A DNA stretch of 64,000 nucleotides from Ignelater luminosus (Eukaryota > Arthropoda > Insecta > Coleoptera > Elateridae), in NCBI GenBank assembly GCA_011009095.1, contig VTPC01000605.1, positions 62,001-126,000 on the forward strand, read 5' to 3'. The notes below the pieces were generated by a model. The model was not told where the DNA came from and searched no databases. It worked only from the letters and a program-made list of their open reading frames with translations. The position numbers and the translations under genes are program-made. Position 1 is the stretch's first letter. Each line of letters opens with the position of its first letter. Shown here in pieces: positions 24,221 through 37,500 of this stretch.

Positions 24221-27200
24221 TTTTCATAACAATGAAAACATAACTTGAACTTATTAAATTTTTTATTTAGTATATAAAAAATATAAATTAAGACAATAGT
24301 TTTTCCTAAAGATTAATACAGCTATATAGGCATCAACCATTGTACCTTCAGATAACTGTTTCAGTCTTGTTTAATCTCAACAATAAAGAATAAAGAGAAT
24401 CAACATTTCATGTTGTTCCCTATATAGACACTACTATATCATGTATAGAACGCATGAAAGAAGGTTCCATCCAATAAATATTTTAAATAAGGATTTCTTG
24501 AAACTATTCAAAAACTTGGAAATAATGAAAATATGATAAGTTCCAAAGGCTGCACTGGGCTGCACATTCTTAAAATGGTACAGTCTTAAGGTATAAATCA
24601 TAGTCTACTATACGACTGATTATTTAAGGCTGAAGATATATGAAAAAAGAAGATGAGAAATAACACTTGTCCGATGGAAATTATGCCTATCCCACTGGCT
24701 CACGAATTGAAATTTGAAAATTATTTACATTCATGGGCCCATGGATCATGTTGTGACTGTATGTAACCTGCCAAAATCGTGGCCCATGTCCAACTTTACT
24801 ATATACCTAATTTTGACAATTTTCTAACACCACAACCATCTTGTACTCGAGAGAGATTGTATGTATCAACTTTGATAACAACCAAATACATTCATGATTA
24901 AGTGGTAGCTTCCAAATTCCTGTTTTATGAAAATGAATGACTTTAGACCTTTTCAAGTTAAATCAATAATTGCATCTCACCAAAGTGACATTACAAATTC
25001 TTAATTTCCTTGTATATACAATAACCATTGCAAAGCAGGGCCAATGCTAGGGTATTTGGCACCTATGGCAGATTTTCTTAAGATACCCTCTTGTAGTATA
25101 TCAAATTCAATTATCTTATTAGCTATGGTGCAGTACCTATGACAAGTTGCTTCATCTGCACATCTTTATGCTATTCTTGTTGCAAAGTTTGCATATTTCT
25201 TACACTGCACTGTGAAACAGATTCAAATTCTAGTTGGCCAATATTATTGTTTTTACTAAATTAATACAAAATGAGATACTGAGCATAGGAAAAATAGAAA
25301 AGAATTTTTTGATTGAAAATATAACCTATGACATGAATATGTAACAGTCTCATAACTTTTAACCAGCAAATAAAAAGGTCAAATAATGAAAGATTGTTTT
25401 TTTTTCGCTAAATCAATTCAAACTGGATTGCTACCTTAAGAAAAACAGAAAAAACTGTTCTTGAGAATGCAGAAGCTAGTATTTGTGGTTTGAAAATGTA
25501 AAAATTATTGAAAAATAACTATAATTTCATAGCAACTCTTAGACTTTTTATTTCTCAGCTTTACACTTACCATATAATTTCTAATCTAGTTTCTTTGCTT
25601 CTAAACAAGCTGCCGATGCCATCAACATTAAAATAAAATATACACAGTGTTTTTGGTTTATGTAGCCTAACTCCAGGAAATGATAGGATATCAACAAACA
25701 ACAAACATCTGTTTTTCTTCTAATATCTCAAAGGCAAAATGAGGCATTGAACTGAAATTTTGTACTTGGCCTATTACTAGAAGATATATCAGCTTTCCAC
25801 AATCTCACATGGTTAATTTTTTTACTATGGACGGAAATGCAAGGACAGCTTGAGACACATTTAAAAGAAAATGTTACACCACCAAAAAACTGGCTAGTTT
25901 TGGTATTTTTGTAAACTGCATTTAATTTAGTGCAAAAAGTGTCTCTTATGCTTATTATTATAACACCCTATATCTCAAATGTTGACATGTTTCAATACTG
26001 TTGTTATTTATTGTTCAATATCAATAAACCAAAAGCTTATGAAAATAAAATAATTCCAAAAGTATTACAAATTACATTAAAAAGTTCAGTATAAGATCTG
26101 GCCCTTTAGAAAGGTGATAATCAACTATTTTACTTTAAATGGCATGCTCTAATTCTTTTGGCTGATTCTTGTAGTTTTCTTCCTGAATTCATCTATTTGT
26201 AACATAGCCCATTTTCTTATAAGAATTCAAGAGAAAAGCAGCTTTCTTGTAAGAGTATATGTTATACTAATCAGGTATAATGCGTATAATGTAAAAAACA
26301 AAAACTCCTTGTAATTCATTTTTGTAGATATTTTACAAGAACGTCAAAAACACTTACGACATCCAAAAAGACCTTTTTTTTTTTACATCGAAAATAAACA
26401 GCAATGCTATATAGCTTGTTTCGTTTTTCATAATTTAGTTGGTGTAGTAACGATACGATACCTCTAGTAATATTTTCCAAAAAAGAAAAAACAAAACTGC
26501 AATACCTTTGGGCATAAATATCTAAATAAACAATTGCATACAGTTTGTTTTTAAAACCTATTCTTGGCCATAAAGACACAAAAGCACCTACCCCTACATA
26601 TTGTGTTCACGGTTTTTTTGCAGGTAGCCTGGCCATGGAGATTCATTCAATTTAGCAGTGTGAACATTAGTTTTTCAGTTTAAACTGATCTTACATGTAT
26701 GGTTAGGTTTTTTAAACAATTTTAGGTTAGATTTCATGACAGAACACCACTGGAACACCTACAAATGCAATGTCAGTTTTAGATAAAATGAAATTACCAT
26801 CTTTAGTAATTTTTATGTCTTCAGTTTAGTAAGTTATTATTATTATTACCTCTAATAACAGAAACAATATCAAATTGTTATGGGAATAATTTATTAACTG
26901 TTTAAATATTCTTATTTCAAATAGGCAATAAATTTGGCAATGAGATTCTTTTCTGTGCAGCGACAGTGATTAGTTTTGAGGTTATCCAAGCTGTACAACA
27001 AAATAACAATTAAAATACCTATTATGTACAACCCAATAAAAAAATTTATGACCAACCCTTATGCAAAAAAGACTAAACGCATGACACAAGAAGTTTTCAA
27101 AATTATATTGACAAGAATTAATGCAAATAGATTTCCTAAAATATTTGTAGATTATTTATTGTCATCTGATCTGAAAACTATTTGTATGGTTTGTATTGAA

Positions 27201-27453
27201 AATAATAATTTATGGTGTCGTTTTTGTTCAATCTCAAACCTTTCTTTTTAAAACTGTAAATGAAACCAAATGTAATAAAATTATCAGCATAGCATATTTA
27301 GCACTTCTATATTTTAAGACTATTGTGCAAGAAATTCTTTGCACTTCTGGTTGAGAACTTCTGTGACCTTCGTTTATGTCCATTTTGTTTTTCAAAGGCA
27401 CTCAAGATTAGCATAAATTTGCAGTAAATGCTTATGTTTTGAAATTTATTTAG
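24221..27453. other. Intergenic repeat-rich spacer
   Basis: About 3.2 kb of A/T-rich DNA without a gene I can support. The frame at 26976-27251 is rich in K, I and N, opens without ATG and has no motif I know. No terminal repeats could be paired with confidence here. Confidence 0.5.
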
Positions 27454-27750
27454 GCATAAAGCACACAATGAATGGTCATAATGACAATAATAATCGAGTA
27501 CATTTAGGGAATGCAACAATTGGCAAAGCTTGTAAGCAGCAATTCCCTAAAACAGCAATGCTGAACAAGTACCAAAGATTATCTGTTGAATGTTTCAGTC
27601 AACAGCAAAACATACATATTGGTCCGTATTCACTGTTCCTTTTAAACTGTCTCTAAAATTGTTTTTACAGCGCAACCAACCTCAAAAAAACCCCGGAAAA
27701 TATGTGAACTAATTTCAATAACAAACAACGTCGACCAATCAGGAGCGTAA
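27454..27750 (+). CDS. Possible small unrecognised gene or terminal exons
   Basis: A good acceptor (TTTATTTAG at 27453) precedes a frame with ATG at 27468: MNGHNDNNNRVHLGNATIGK, followed by KYQRLSVECFSQQQ. If an intron of 49 bases (27622-27670, ending TTTTTACAG) is removed, the frame goes on through AQPTSKKPRKICELIS and stops at 27750, a 77-residue product with a basic KKPRK patch. The donor is weak, and without splicing the frame stops at 27656. Codon use looks more gene-like than the surroundings, but I recognise no family. It may be chance. Confidence 0.3.
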
Positions 27751-28518
27751 TTTTACTGGAGTACACTAACTTACAAAAGTTGTTTTAAATTCATTACATG
27801 TTATTGGTGATGTTTAGTTTTATTTAGATTTCACGCCGAAAGATTTTTGGATGTGAGTGTACTTGTTGAACATGTAGCTCCCCTGTACACGCCCACTGAG
27901 GGCTGTAGCTTAAAACAGTTTTAAACTAGTATACTAAACATAAGATTATGTATTTCATTTGAGTTAATACTTAACCTCATCTTTTCTGACAAGATGTGTA
28001 GTCATTATTCATTGGATTATTCATTTTATAATGTAATACATAGGCATGTTGTTTGATAATTTGCTTAAATACAGAGTATATAAATAAATAGAAATATGCA
28101 ATTTTGTAACATTTTATTAATGAAAATAAAATTGAGAACACGAATGACATTCCGGAAAAATTTAAAAAACTGGTATTTATTCTGCCAGTTGGTTGGAAAA
28201 TATATACATAAACAACTAACCATTTAAATGTGTTATACATACAGCACTTCCTTGTTTTCTTCCTGTTTGTTCATGCTTAAGTACTGTATACAAAACCAGT
28301 AAGATGCAACAATTGACAGCTTGCTTATTAACACAACAACAAAAGAATATCTACATTTCCTACTTAATCAAAACTACAATAATAATATTATTATCAATAA
28401 ATACACAAAATTGTAATATAAATTTACTACAATTGACAATAAAAATAATTTCAAATCCCCACTTCTATGATTAATAATAAAACTGTATAATATTTTTACA
28501 TATATAAAACGTTCCAAG

Positions 28519-31500
28519 TTAAAAGTCTGACCGTTTATCTCTATTTTTACTGCGAGAGATTGTCCTAGCTTTAAAGGCAGCTGCATTGAGCAAGTGCTGA
28601 AAACAATAAAAATGTATCAATATTTTATTTCAAATATAAATCATTATATCTTACCCTTTCTAACTTGGATTGCTTAAATGTTGGACCATCATTAATAAGA
28701 AGTCTGTTACCAAGTTGGAAGATATCTCTAAGCAATTCATTTTCTGCTAAATGCATATTTAAACCAGATCCTAATATGTGACACAAAGTGTAATATTGTT
28801 TCCTTCGTGTCCAACTGTCTAATATGAGTACTTCTTGGCCAAAACGTATTTGTAAGTCTGATAAAGTATCGCTCTAAAATTTAAATTTAAATGTTACTTT
28901 TAAGAAGAAATTATTTACTACCCAAAACCTTACTTCTATATAATGTAAGATATCCCTAAATGTTGCTCTTTGTTGTTTTCTATCCTTTTTTGCTCTGTAT
29001 TTATGAGAATCAGTTGCTAGTTGTCTTAACGTTTCCACTAAATCTGGTATAAAATCTTCTGCAAAATCATCGTGATAATCTCGTCCAAGTTCAAACACGA
29101 TTGCTAGAGCTTCACCAGCTGATAAACGGACTTCCAGATGTGGTGATGTGAGAAGTTCAGACAGTTGAGTTAAAGAGCTACAATGTTATTATATTACATT
29201 AGAATGACTTTCCTTTACTTTAAATTTGGAATATTTACGGGGTGAAATTAGTACTGTTTCCAATCATGGTGTAAACATCGCTGGGTGCCATCAGTGTAAA
29301 TAGAAGAGTCCATGCACTTAAGGCTGCTGCATGTAAAGCAGCCACATCGGCAACAACATTCGGTATGGAACCGTCACCTTTCAAATAACTACCTGCAAAT
29401 ATTACTTGCAGCTGTTGCATCAAATCTAACACATCACCCATTTCACCACCGGCTAAGTATGTTATTAGACCTAATGAGCTGCAGCACTGAAAAATAAAAA
29501 ATTCTTTTTAGTAATTGCAAATATGCATGTACCACAGACATATTAAACTAAATTTTCATTTTAGATTGCTAATTTTTAGAAATATTTGTTAGAAGTTAAG
29601 AATCAATCCAATTTACAATTTATTGTTTACCTTTGCTCTAGCAAGTGCAGGAACAGAATTATCATTGGCAGTGGTAGATAATACAGGTTTCAAATTTCGA
29701 GCAACCTCTTCACTAGCATCACTACTACCTAATTGAACACATAATAATGGAGCTAGTTCTGCAGCCGCACCCTGTTCAGCTCCACGTCCTTTACGCAGAC
29801 TTCTTTCAATACTATCAATGATGGTGAGGCGTCTAAAAACGATCAGTTTTTAAATCAAATAAAGAATAAAGCAATGATAATAAAATAACTATTTCAATAC
29901 CACAACCTACTTATAAAATGAGGAAAGATTATTAAAATGTTGCAATAAAAGAAAACAAATTTTTTAAGTTTACAAAATGGTATCTTGCTAATTATAGCTT
30001 CCAGATATACAAAAATAATATTCCAACTGTCTGAAGACTGATTAGAACCAATTTATGACGTTCATGGCCACCTTGGATTAAATTATAATAAATAGTAATT
30101 GAGTTTAAAATGAGGATATATGGATATCGAATATCCACTACAATATGTAAAAATGTACTATAGGATGTCCCACTTGAATTTAAAGGATTGTTGTAATTCT
30201 ATTTTAATTTTGTTGTAGTTTGTTTTCAGAGCTCTTCAAGGATATAAGGATGTACACAGTTATTCTTTTGTTTTGAAGTTATTAAATAAAAACAGGTTTT
30301 TGTAAAGATCACAATACTATGCTTTGTACAAAAAATTGTTTTTATCTAAAACTTTTGAAAACAAAACAATAATAACATAATATATAAATCTAATATCGCT
30401 GAAAAACATTCAAAGTGAACTATCCAACATAATCGAATTTATGCTCGCAATAATATTCTTTTCATATTGTTGATTAAATATTTCCTATCACTCTTGTGCT
30501 TACTGTTTTTCTATATTACTATTCATTATGTTTCCAAGATCCCTCTGGTAGTAAATTAAGATATTGCTGTCTCAATGTTCAGACTATCAGGTTTAAATTG
30601 TTTTTATTGTGTGATATCATCAAGAGTGCAAAAATTTTACATTATAGGCATAATTTTTTTCATTTTTGTGAAGTAATTTTGGTGGTTAGATTTGTTATTG
30701 TGCTTGGAATTTGTTAAGAATGTTTTAGTGCATTTATTAGTATAACTGGTTAAGTGTTTTTCAATTGTGATCAGTGATAAAACCGGATAAAACTATGTTT
30801 TGTAAATTGAGGTTATGTTTACAATTACAGATCATCAATTTACAAGTCCAAAGGATATTGTTTGTTTCAGTTACTATTCTCTCTCATATTTTACTCTAGT
30901 ATCAAGATAATTATTGCATAGGTAGTAAATTAATAGAGACAGAAGCCAAAATTATCTTAGAAAAAGACCTAACCTCTCCATATTTATTCTTTTCTGATAT
31001 TTTAATTTTATACTAAAACTTGAAATATATATTCTGCATGGGCTTTGCAGAAACATAAAATAGATAAAACACAAGTGGTTACAACTGCTGTATCAGTTCA
31101 TTTTAATGAATAATTCCTCAAAAATAAAAATTCACATGGTACGATTAACAGATATATATGTTGGAAAATATGGAAGTTACGCAGTTATTAAAACAAATGT
31201 GAGATATGTATTTAATAAATCTAATTAACAAAACATCTGGGAATGCAAAGCATAACCACAACGAACGCCACTTGGTTACTTTTTTTTTCAGATTTTGGTG
31301 ATCATTTTGACCATGTTCCCAGAGAGATATCAAAAACTGAAGACGCCACTTCGCAAATTTAGTAATGACTCCTTTCGGAGTTCATTGATAAAATAATTCA
31401 AGCATCATTAGTCCAAAAAGCACCGTTTTTAATAAAAATTGTTATAAATACAGACAATGTAAATCATACTTTGTGTTCAGGAGCAAGTAGCAATTAGGAG

Positions 31501-34500
31501 CTCTGTCAGTGAAGAATTCCGAATAATCGATAATAAACGTCAATTTTTGTAAAGGCAACACTTTTAAAACGCTTTTTTTGATGCCAGCAGTGCATAAACC
31601 TGATTACTGTTCTTGAACACAAGCGTAATCTACCAGAGCCGTGTTCAATTTTGAAATTGATCATTTTATTCCAAAATCAAACAGGTTTTTTCTATCTAAG
31701 GAAAAATTACAAATTAAATCAAGAATCCTTAATTCAAATATCTAATAAGAAATTTATTTATTCATTTCAAAATACATTCATTACCAATATCACATTTCAT
31801 AAGTGAAAAAATGTGCTAAACCAGCAACGTTGCAGTTTCTGGCCAATGCAACACAAAAAGTGTATCAGCTTACTTCCTACTATTGTATATAAAAATAAAC
31901 ATAAATATATTCCATTATAGTAAAGACAAAATTGTCAACGTCTTTATAGTATGAACTAGTTTTGTAACTTGTTATTGTAATAATTGTTATTATATCAGCA
32001 GATTAAAAATATATAAAACGAAAATTTGTGAAATGAATAAACAGTATCAAGCATTCATTTGTCTTGTACTCTTACCAATGTCTTGCCGCTAAGGCATCAG
32101 AGATCAACCTTAAAAAAGTTAATCTCACAACAACAATTTCTGGACTGAGTCTGAATAATTGCCCAAGCATGAAGGCTTGCTAGTAAATAAAGATGGTAAT
32201 AATTAAGAGAATGAAACTCAAATAAGCATTCCATTTAAGAAAATTTATGTTTACAGTCTATCTTCATAGTGAAACAAAAGATAATCACAAAAATGTTTTT
32301 TATATTGTTGGCCAAATTCCTTGTAACTCTTGTGTTAACCATTTTTCCATATTCCTAGTCATTATCTTTCCAGGATACCAATAGGGGTGAGCCTCAAATG
32401 TGAACATACCATATAGGATTATAAAATATCAAACATTATTTTTTTTTAAATTACACTTCTTTAGAACAAAAATTCAAGTACATAGGGTTTATGACAGTTT
32501 GTTTATTTCTAAGTCATCAATTTAGTCTAAAAATAGAGAGACTATTGTAATCCTTTGCCCCCCCCCCCAATACTTGCTTTGCCACCATTACAGGTTATAA
32601 AAAAATAAAATTAAACGATTTCAATGTTATTTTTCATATATTTAATGTACTAAAAGCATATGAAGCCACCCATATACACAAATATAAGAAAGTGCTAATG
32701 TGTATAAGACAGTTGCCAATCTGCTACACATTGAAATGTCAGTAAAAATAAAGCATGACGTTGAAGTGAGGATTTTAGCACTTTTAAAATTAAACTGGAG
32801 TTATTCCATGATAATTAAAGAACTTAGAAAGTAAAATGTCAGTGTGAGTAAAGCAACAATTACAAGAATTAAAAATAAACATGAAAACCCGGTTCAAAAA
32901 GTAGACGGTCGAAAGAACTCGGGAAGAAAATCGATACATAATCGAATGCAAATTCATGTGCTTAAGAAAATGGTAGATAAAAAATTAAAAATGTGTGTTC
33001 AGGTAGTTAATTATCAAATTAATAAAGTTTTAAGGAAAAAATTAGTAAAAAAGCCAAAAGGTTTCAAAATTTGTGTGTTCCAGAGAAAAATATAACTATT
33101 GATGAAAGTCTTCTTTTATATAAAGGAAGGTTAGGATGGGTGCAATAAATACCTCTAAAACAAGCTCGTTTTGGCATAAAGACCTACCTATTATGTGAAT
33201 CGAAAAGTGGATAAGTTTATAATTTTGTCATTTATACAGGTAGAGGTACGATACTCGATCCTGAATATAGTGCCGTTCCCGTATCATCGCAAGTTGTAAT
33301 GACGTTAGTAAAACCACTCCTAAATAAAGGGTACTGCTTGACAATGGACAATTTCTATAATTCACCACAACTAGCAGATCTTTTGGTATCTAAAAAAACT
33401 GACGTTTATGGAACTCTGCGAGCGAATAGAAAGGAAGTTCCAAAAGAATTGTCAACTACAAAAATCTTAAAGGGGGAAGTTATTGAGTTCCAGAGAGGCA
33501 AAGTCGCAGTAATGAAATGGAAAGACAAGAAAGAAATTTGTCTTCTTTCTTCGATACATGGCGTGGAAACAGTAAACTTACAAAAATGAGGTGAAACTAT
33601 ATCAAAACCCAAATTGGTTCATGAATACAACGATACAATGGGGGGAGTTGATAGAGTCGATCAACATCTAGCCGACTACACCCTACCAAGGAAAAGAGGC
33701 AAAAAGTATTATAAAAAGATCTTTTTTCATTTGTTCGACTTGGCATTATGGAATTCTTTTGTTTTGTATTCCAAAACAGGTGGTACAAAAACTTTTCAGT
33801 GTACGCCAGCTATCAGCAATAGGGTCGTTTCCTAAAATATTATTTTTGTTTATTTGGGTTGCTTTCGCTTTAAATTAACGCTGGCTCTTTTTTTGATTTT
33901 TTCTGCTTCTATTTTCACTATTTTTTTCAATTTAAAGTTCAAAAAAAACTTTTCCCGTCACTCCTGTGACGTCACAAGTCTTTGACGATATGACAACGGT
34001 GAAAACGGAAGAGCTTGCGTGTGGAGTGCCGGATGCGGATGCTTTCGGTATTGTAAAAGGCGCTTAGAAATTTGAATCTTCGAATTGTTGAGGTTATGCG
34101 GTATTATGTCGGTTGCTTGTAAAATATTAAAAACGAAGAAGTACGAAATATTTACAAAGTTTTATACAAATAAGCTAACCACTAAACCACAAAACAATAG
34201 TCAATGACAGATGTAAACAATACAGATACTTATAATATCTTTGGTTGAAATAGACAGCAAAGACAACAACGTGACTGCGATGTTGTCAGCTCTACTATTT
34301 GTACAGACCGCCTACCGACGAACTGTGACGTCACTAGTAACGAAAAATTATTTTATTTCCTTATAACTCTTTAGTTATCATATTACAGAAAAAACTGTTA
34401 ATGGATGTTAACTATACAGTGTATCCAAGATAAGGATGCACAGCATAGGGATCTTGGAAACGATAAGAGATACAGCATCGGTTAAATGGGATGAAAGTTG

Positions 34501-37500
34501 GATATTTATAGGATCTTTTTGTTGGTGTTTGCAAAATCTAAACGCCAACAAAAAGGTCTTATAAGCCAACTTTCATCCCATTTAACCGATCCTGTATCTC
34601 TTACCGTTTCCAAGATCCCTATGCTGCGCATCCTTATCTTGGACACGCTGTATATCCTGTCTAAAATGATAATGTGTTTAGATTTCAATAAATCTATTTT
34701 AGGAAACAACCCTATTTTATAGCTACAAATTCAAGTATTGCACACACAACATTGCACTTATCTTTTTTTGATTGGAAGTCGAGCTAAATTTGAGGATGTT
34801 TAAGGTTAGAAAACTACCCCCACTTTGATATGCTGACCAACTTAGCCTACAATCTAGACAAGATTTTCAGAGCTTTTTTTTCAGCAGTATGTCAGCTTTT
34901 CTATTCAGGGAACTTGCTTGACTGGAATTTTAGCCACTGAGCATCTCTGAAGGTACCCATTATCATGTAATGTTTATGTAAAATCGTAATCACGAGAGAA
35001 GATCTCCACGTCACTAATTTATGTCGCAAGTTCCAATACTTCACTTGGTGAATTACTATTATTATTATTATTATTATATCAGTTGAAAGAAAAAAAATAA
35101 CTGTTGGTCATGTTAATATAAAATGTAATTTGGAACATATAGATTATTAAGCAAGCATGTTTAAAGAATAACTAAAATAATAGTTATTTATGGTACTAGT
35201 ACATTGTGATACATATGAGTCATGCAAGACTGTACGCTGAATGGGTTGATTTTCTCAAGTGACTAAATAATATGTTATAACTAAAAACCTTGAAGATATG
35301 CTGCATATGTACTCTTTTAAATTTTAGATACATGCATCCTATTGCTCGACATATACGAATATACATACTAAAAACACCTACTAATTTTAGCTGCAAAAAT
35401 GAAAATACGCCTTGATTCAAAATTTCTCTAATTTATCCAAAAAAAAGCATACACATATTAAATTCAAATGTAATGATGTTCTTAAAAACCAAATAAATAT
35501 TCTAAAGAAGCTTCAATAAGATATATCTTGTTTTAATAATATCAAGTGATCTAAAAAAAATTTCATCGACGTAGCCCATGATATTTTGCAAGACAGTAAA
35601 AATAACTTAACACCATGTGGTTGCATACCTGCAAGTAAAACATGCATTTGCATGATTTTTACTTTATAATGTATGTACTGTTTAAATCACTAGCGAATTA
35701 CGGCTTTTATTAACTCACTAATGAGTAATGAGTTATGAACTATTTAATTTGTTTAAAATTGTGATAGTTATGATGTCTTTATTAGGTGTTGGCTAAAGAA
35801 TAAATTAAATAATAGATATTTATGTCACAAGTACATAATGTAGGACTTTATTGGACGAGCTTGGTTTATGTGATTTGAACAGAAGTGTAAACTTTACTTT
35901 TGAATAGAAGAGTATGTACATCTGACATTGACAGTAGAGGCCAATTTACTTTATATTTATGGACTAGTACAATAAAGCATAGCTTTCTGGACTAAATTGA
36001 CTGATTATTGGCATGACGTCATCTAATGACACTTCCCGCCTCTTTACTTCTCTTTTTCTGTGCTACTGTTATATTTAATTAAATTAGTATTGTTCTACTA
36101 TATCAGAATCAAAAGTCCTGACTCCTCACTTTGTAAGCTCATATGTATTTCAGAAACTCAAACAAATTTTATTTTAAGATTATTTCCGCATAAGTGTAAT
36201 TTCAAAATTTCTTAGACGTTTAATTATTAGGGCAAAATATGTAGAAAAAAACCCAATTTTCCACTAGCATCTTAAGAATACTTGCATTCAACTATTAATA
36301 AAAAAAGTATTGATCCGAAAAGCTTAAAATTTCTAAGCGAGAAGTCAGAACTTTTTACTCTGATAATAATAGGTTATGTAAATGTATCAATCTTTTTTTT
36401 AAATTTTGTATAAACTTATAAATGTGTTTTGTTATATTAACAAAGTAGAACAATTTATTTTTTAAGCTTTATAGCCAGACATAAAACAAGTTTATTTTGG
36501 GATTGTTCAGTAGTTAGTTCGGAACTGTCAAATTGTCCAAAACTCGTTCATTTGTTATTTCAAACTGTTCATATTTTGTTTGCTTGTGATTCTGAATAAT
36601 CTAGAACCATCCATTCTTACCCCTTCAAAGGAGGTGTAAAATTTACACCACAAACATATCAAACCTAGAAATCAAAATGGTGGTGGCATACACAGTTGAT
36701 ACGCAACATAATTTTATATAATTTTAAATCTGTCTTAAATAACTAATCAACTGACAAAAATCATTAAAATCTGTGAAGATGGCAATTCAACCATGAAGGG
36801 TTTGTAAACACCATTTTGGAGAAATGGGAAATATTTCTCATGCTGTAAAAAAATTGTAATTGTAAGGTTTAGAAGAAAACCTACTTGTTATTAATTTATT
36901 GTTTCTTTTTTTTCTTTTTTCTTTAATTTGTATTATGTTATATTAGTTGTTGCTTTGATAGTAAACTTTCTGTAATTATAAAAATGAAAAAACCGTTATT
37001 GTTTCTTTAAATTGCTTTAAGTACATTGTTTTTCTCTTTGGTGTATTTTCCAAAATGACATTTACCTAATATGTTAGAATTAGTTGTTCAGAGAATAATA
37101 ATGTATGTTTTAATACACTTACTTTTGTAAGTGCACCAGTTCAAATGTTAAGCAGTGTATATGAAATTTCTAGATAGTTTATACTGCCTTACACCAGTTT
37201 ATCTCAGCTACTATCAGTTTTTTAGACTTGAAATGCTATCAGTTCGGCTTCATACTGATATCCAAATCACACACATTAGTGATATTAATATTAAAACATT
37301 CCAACTACAAAAGAGAAATTTTCATTATGTTATGAAATATATCAGAAAAATAAATTTAAAAAAAAAAAGAAAAAGAAAACAGAAATAGACATCCAAGTAA
37401 TTTATATGACTAAGAAAATAAATCAAAACTAAATATAGCAGTAAGAAAAGATTCAATTTAATCCTTGTGGTATCGGCCTGCATTTCTTTTGCATAAGCTA

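Noticed and set aside
26976..27251. 91-codon frame rich in K, I and N
   Set aside because: No ATG at the start, no splice signals or motif; likely composition-driven or a worn transposon piece.
34498..34722. Overlapping sense and antisense open frames with mirrored readings
   Set aside because: They arise from the near-perfect palindrome at 34413-34654.
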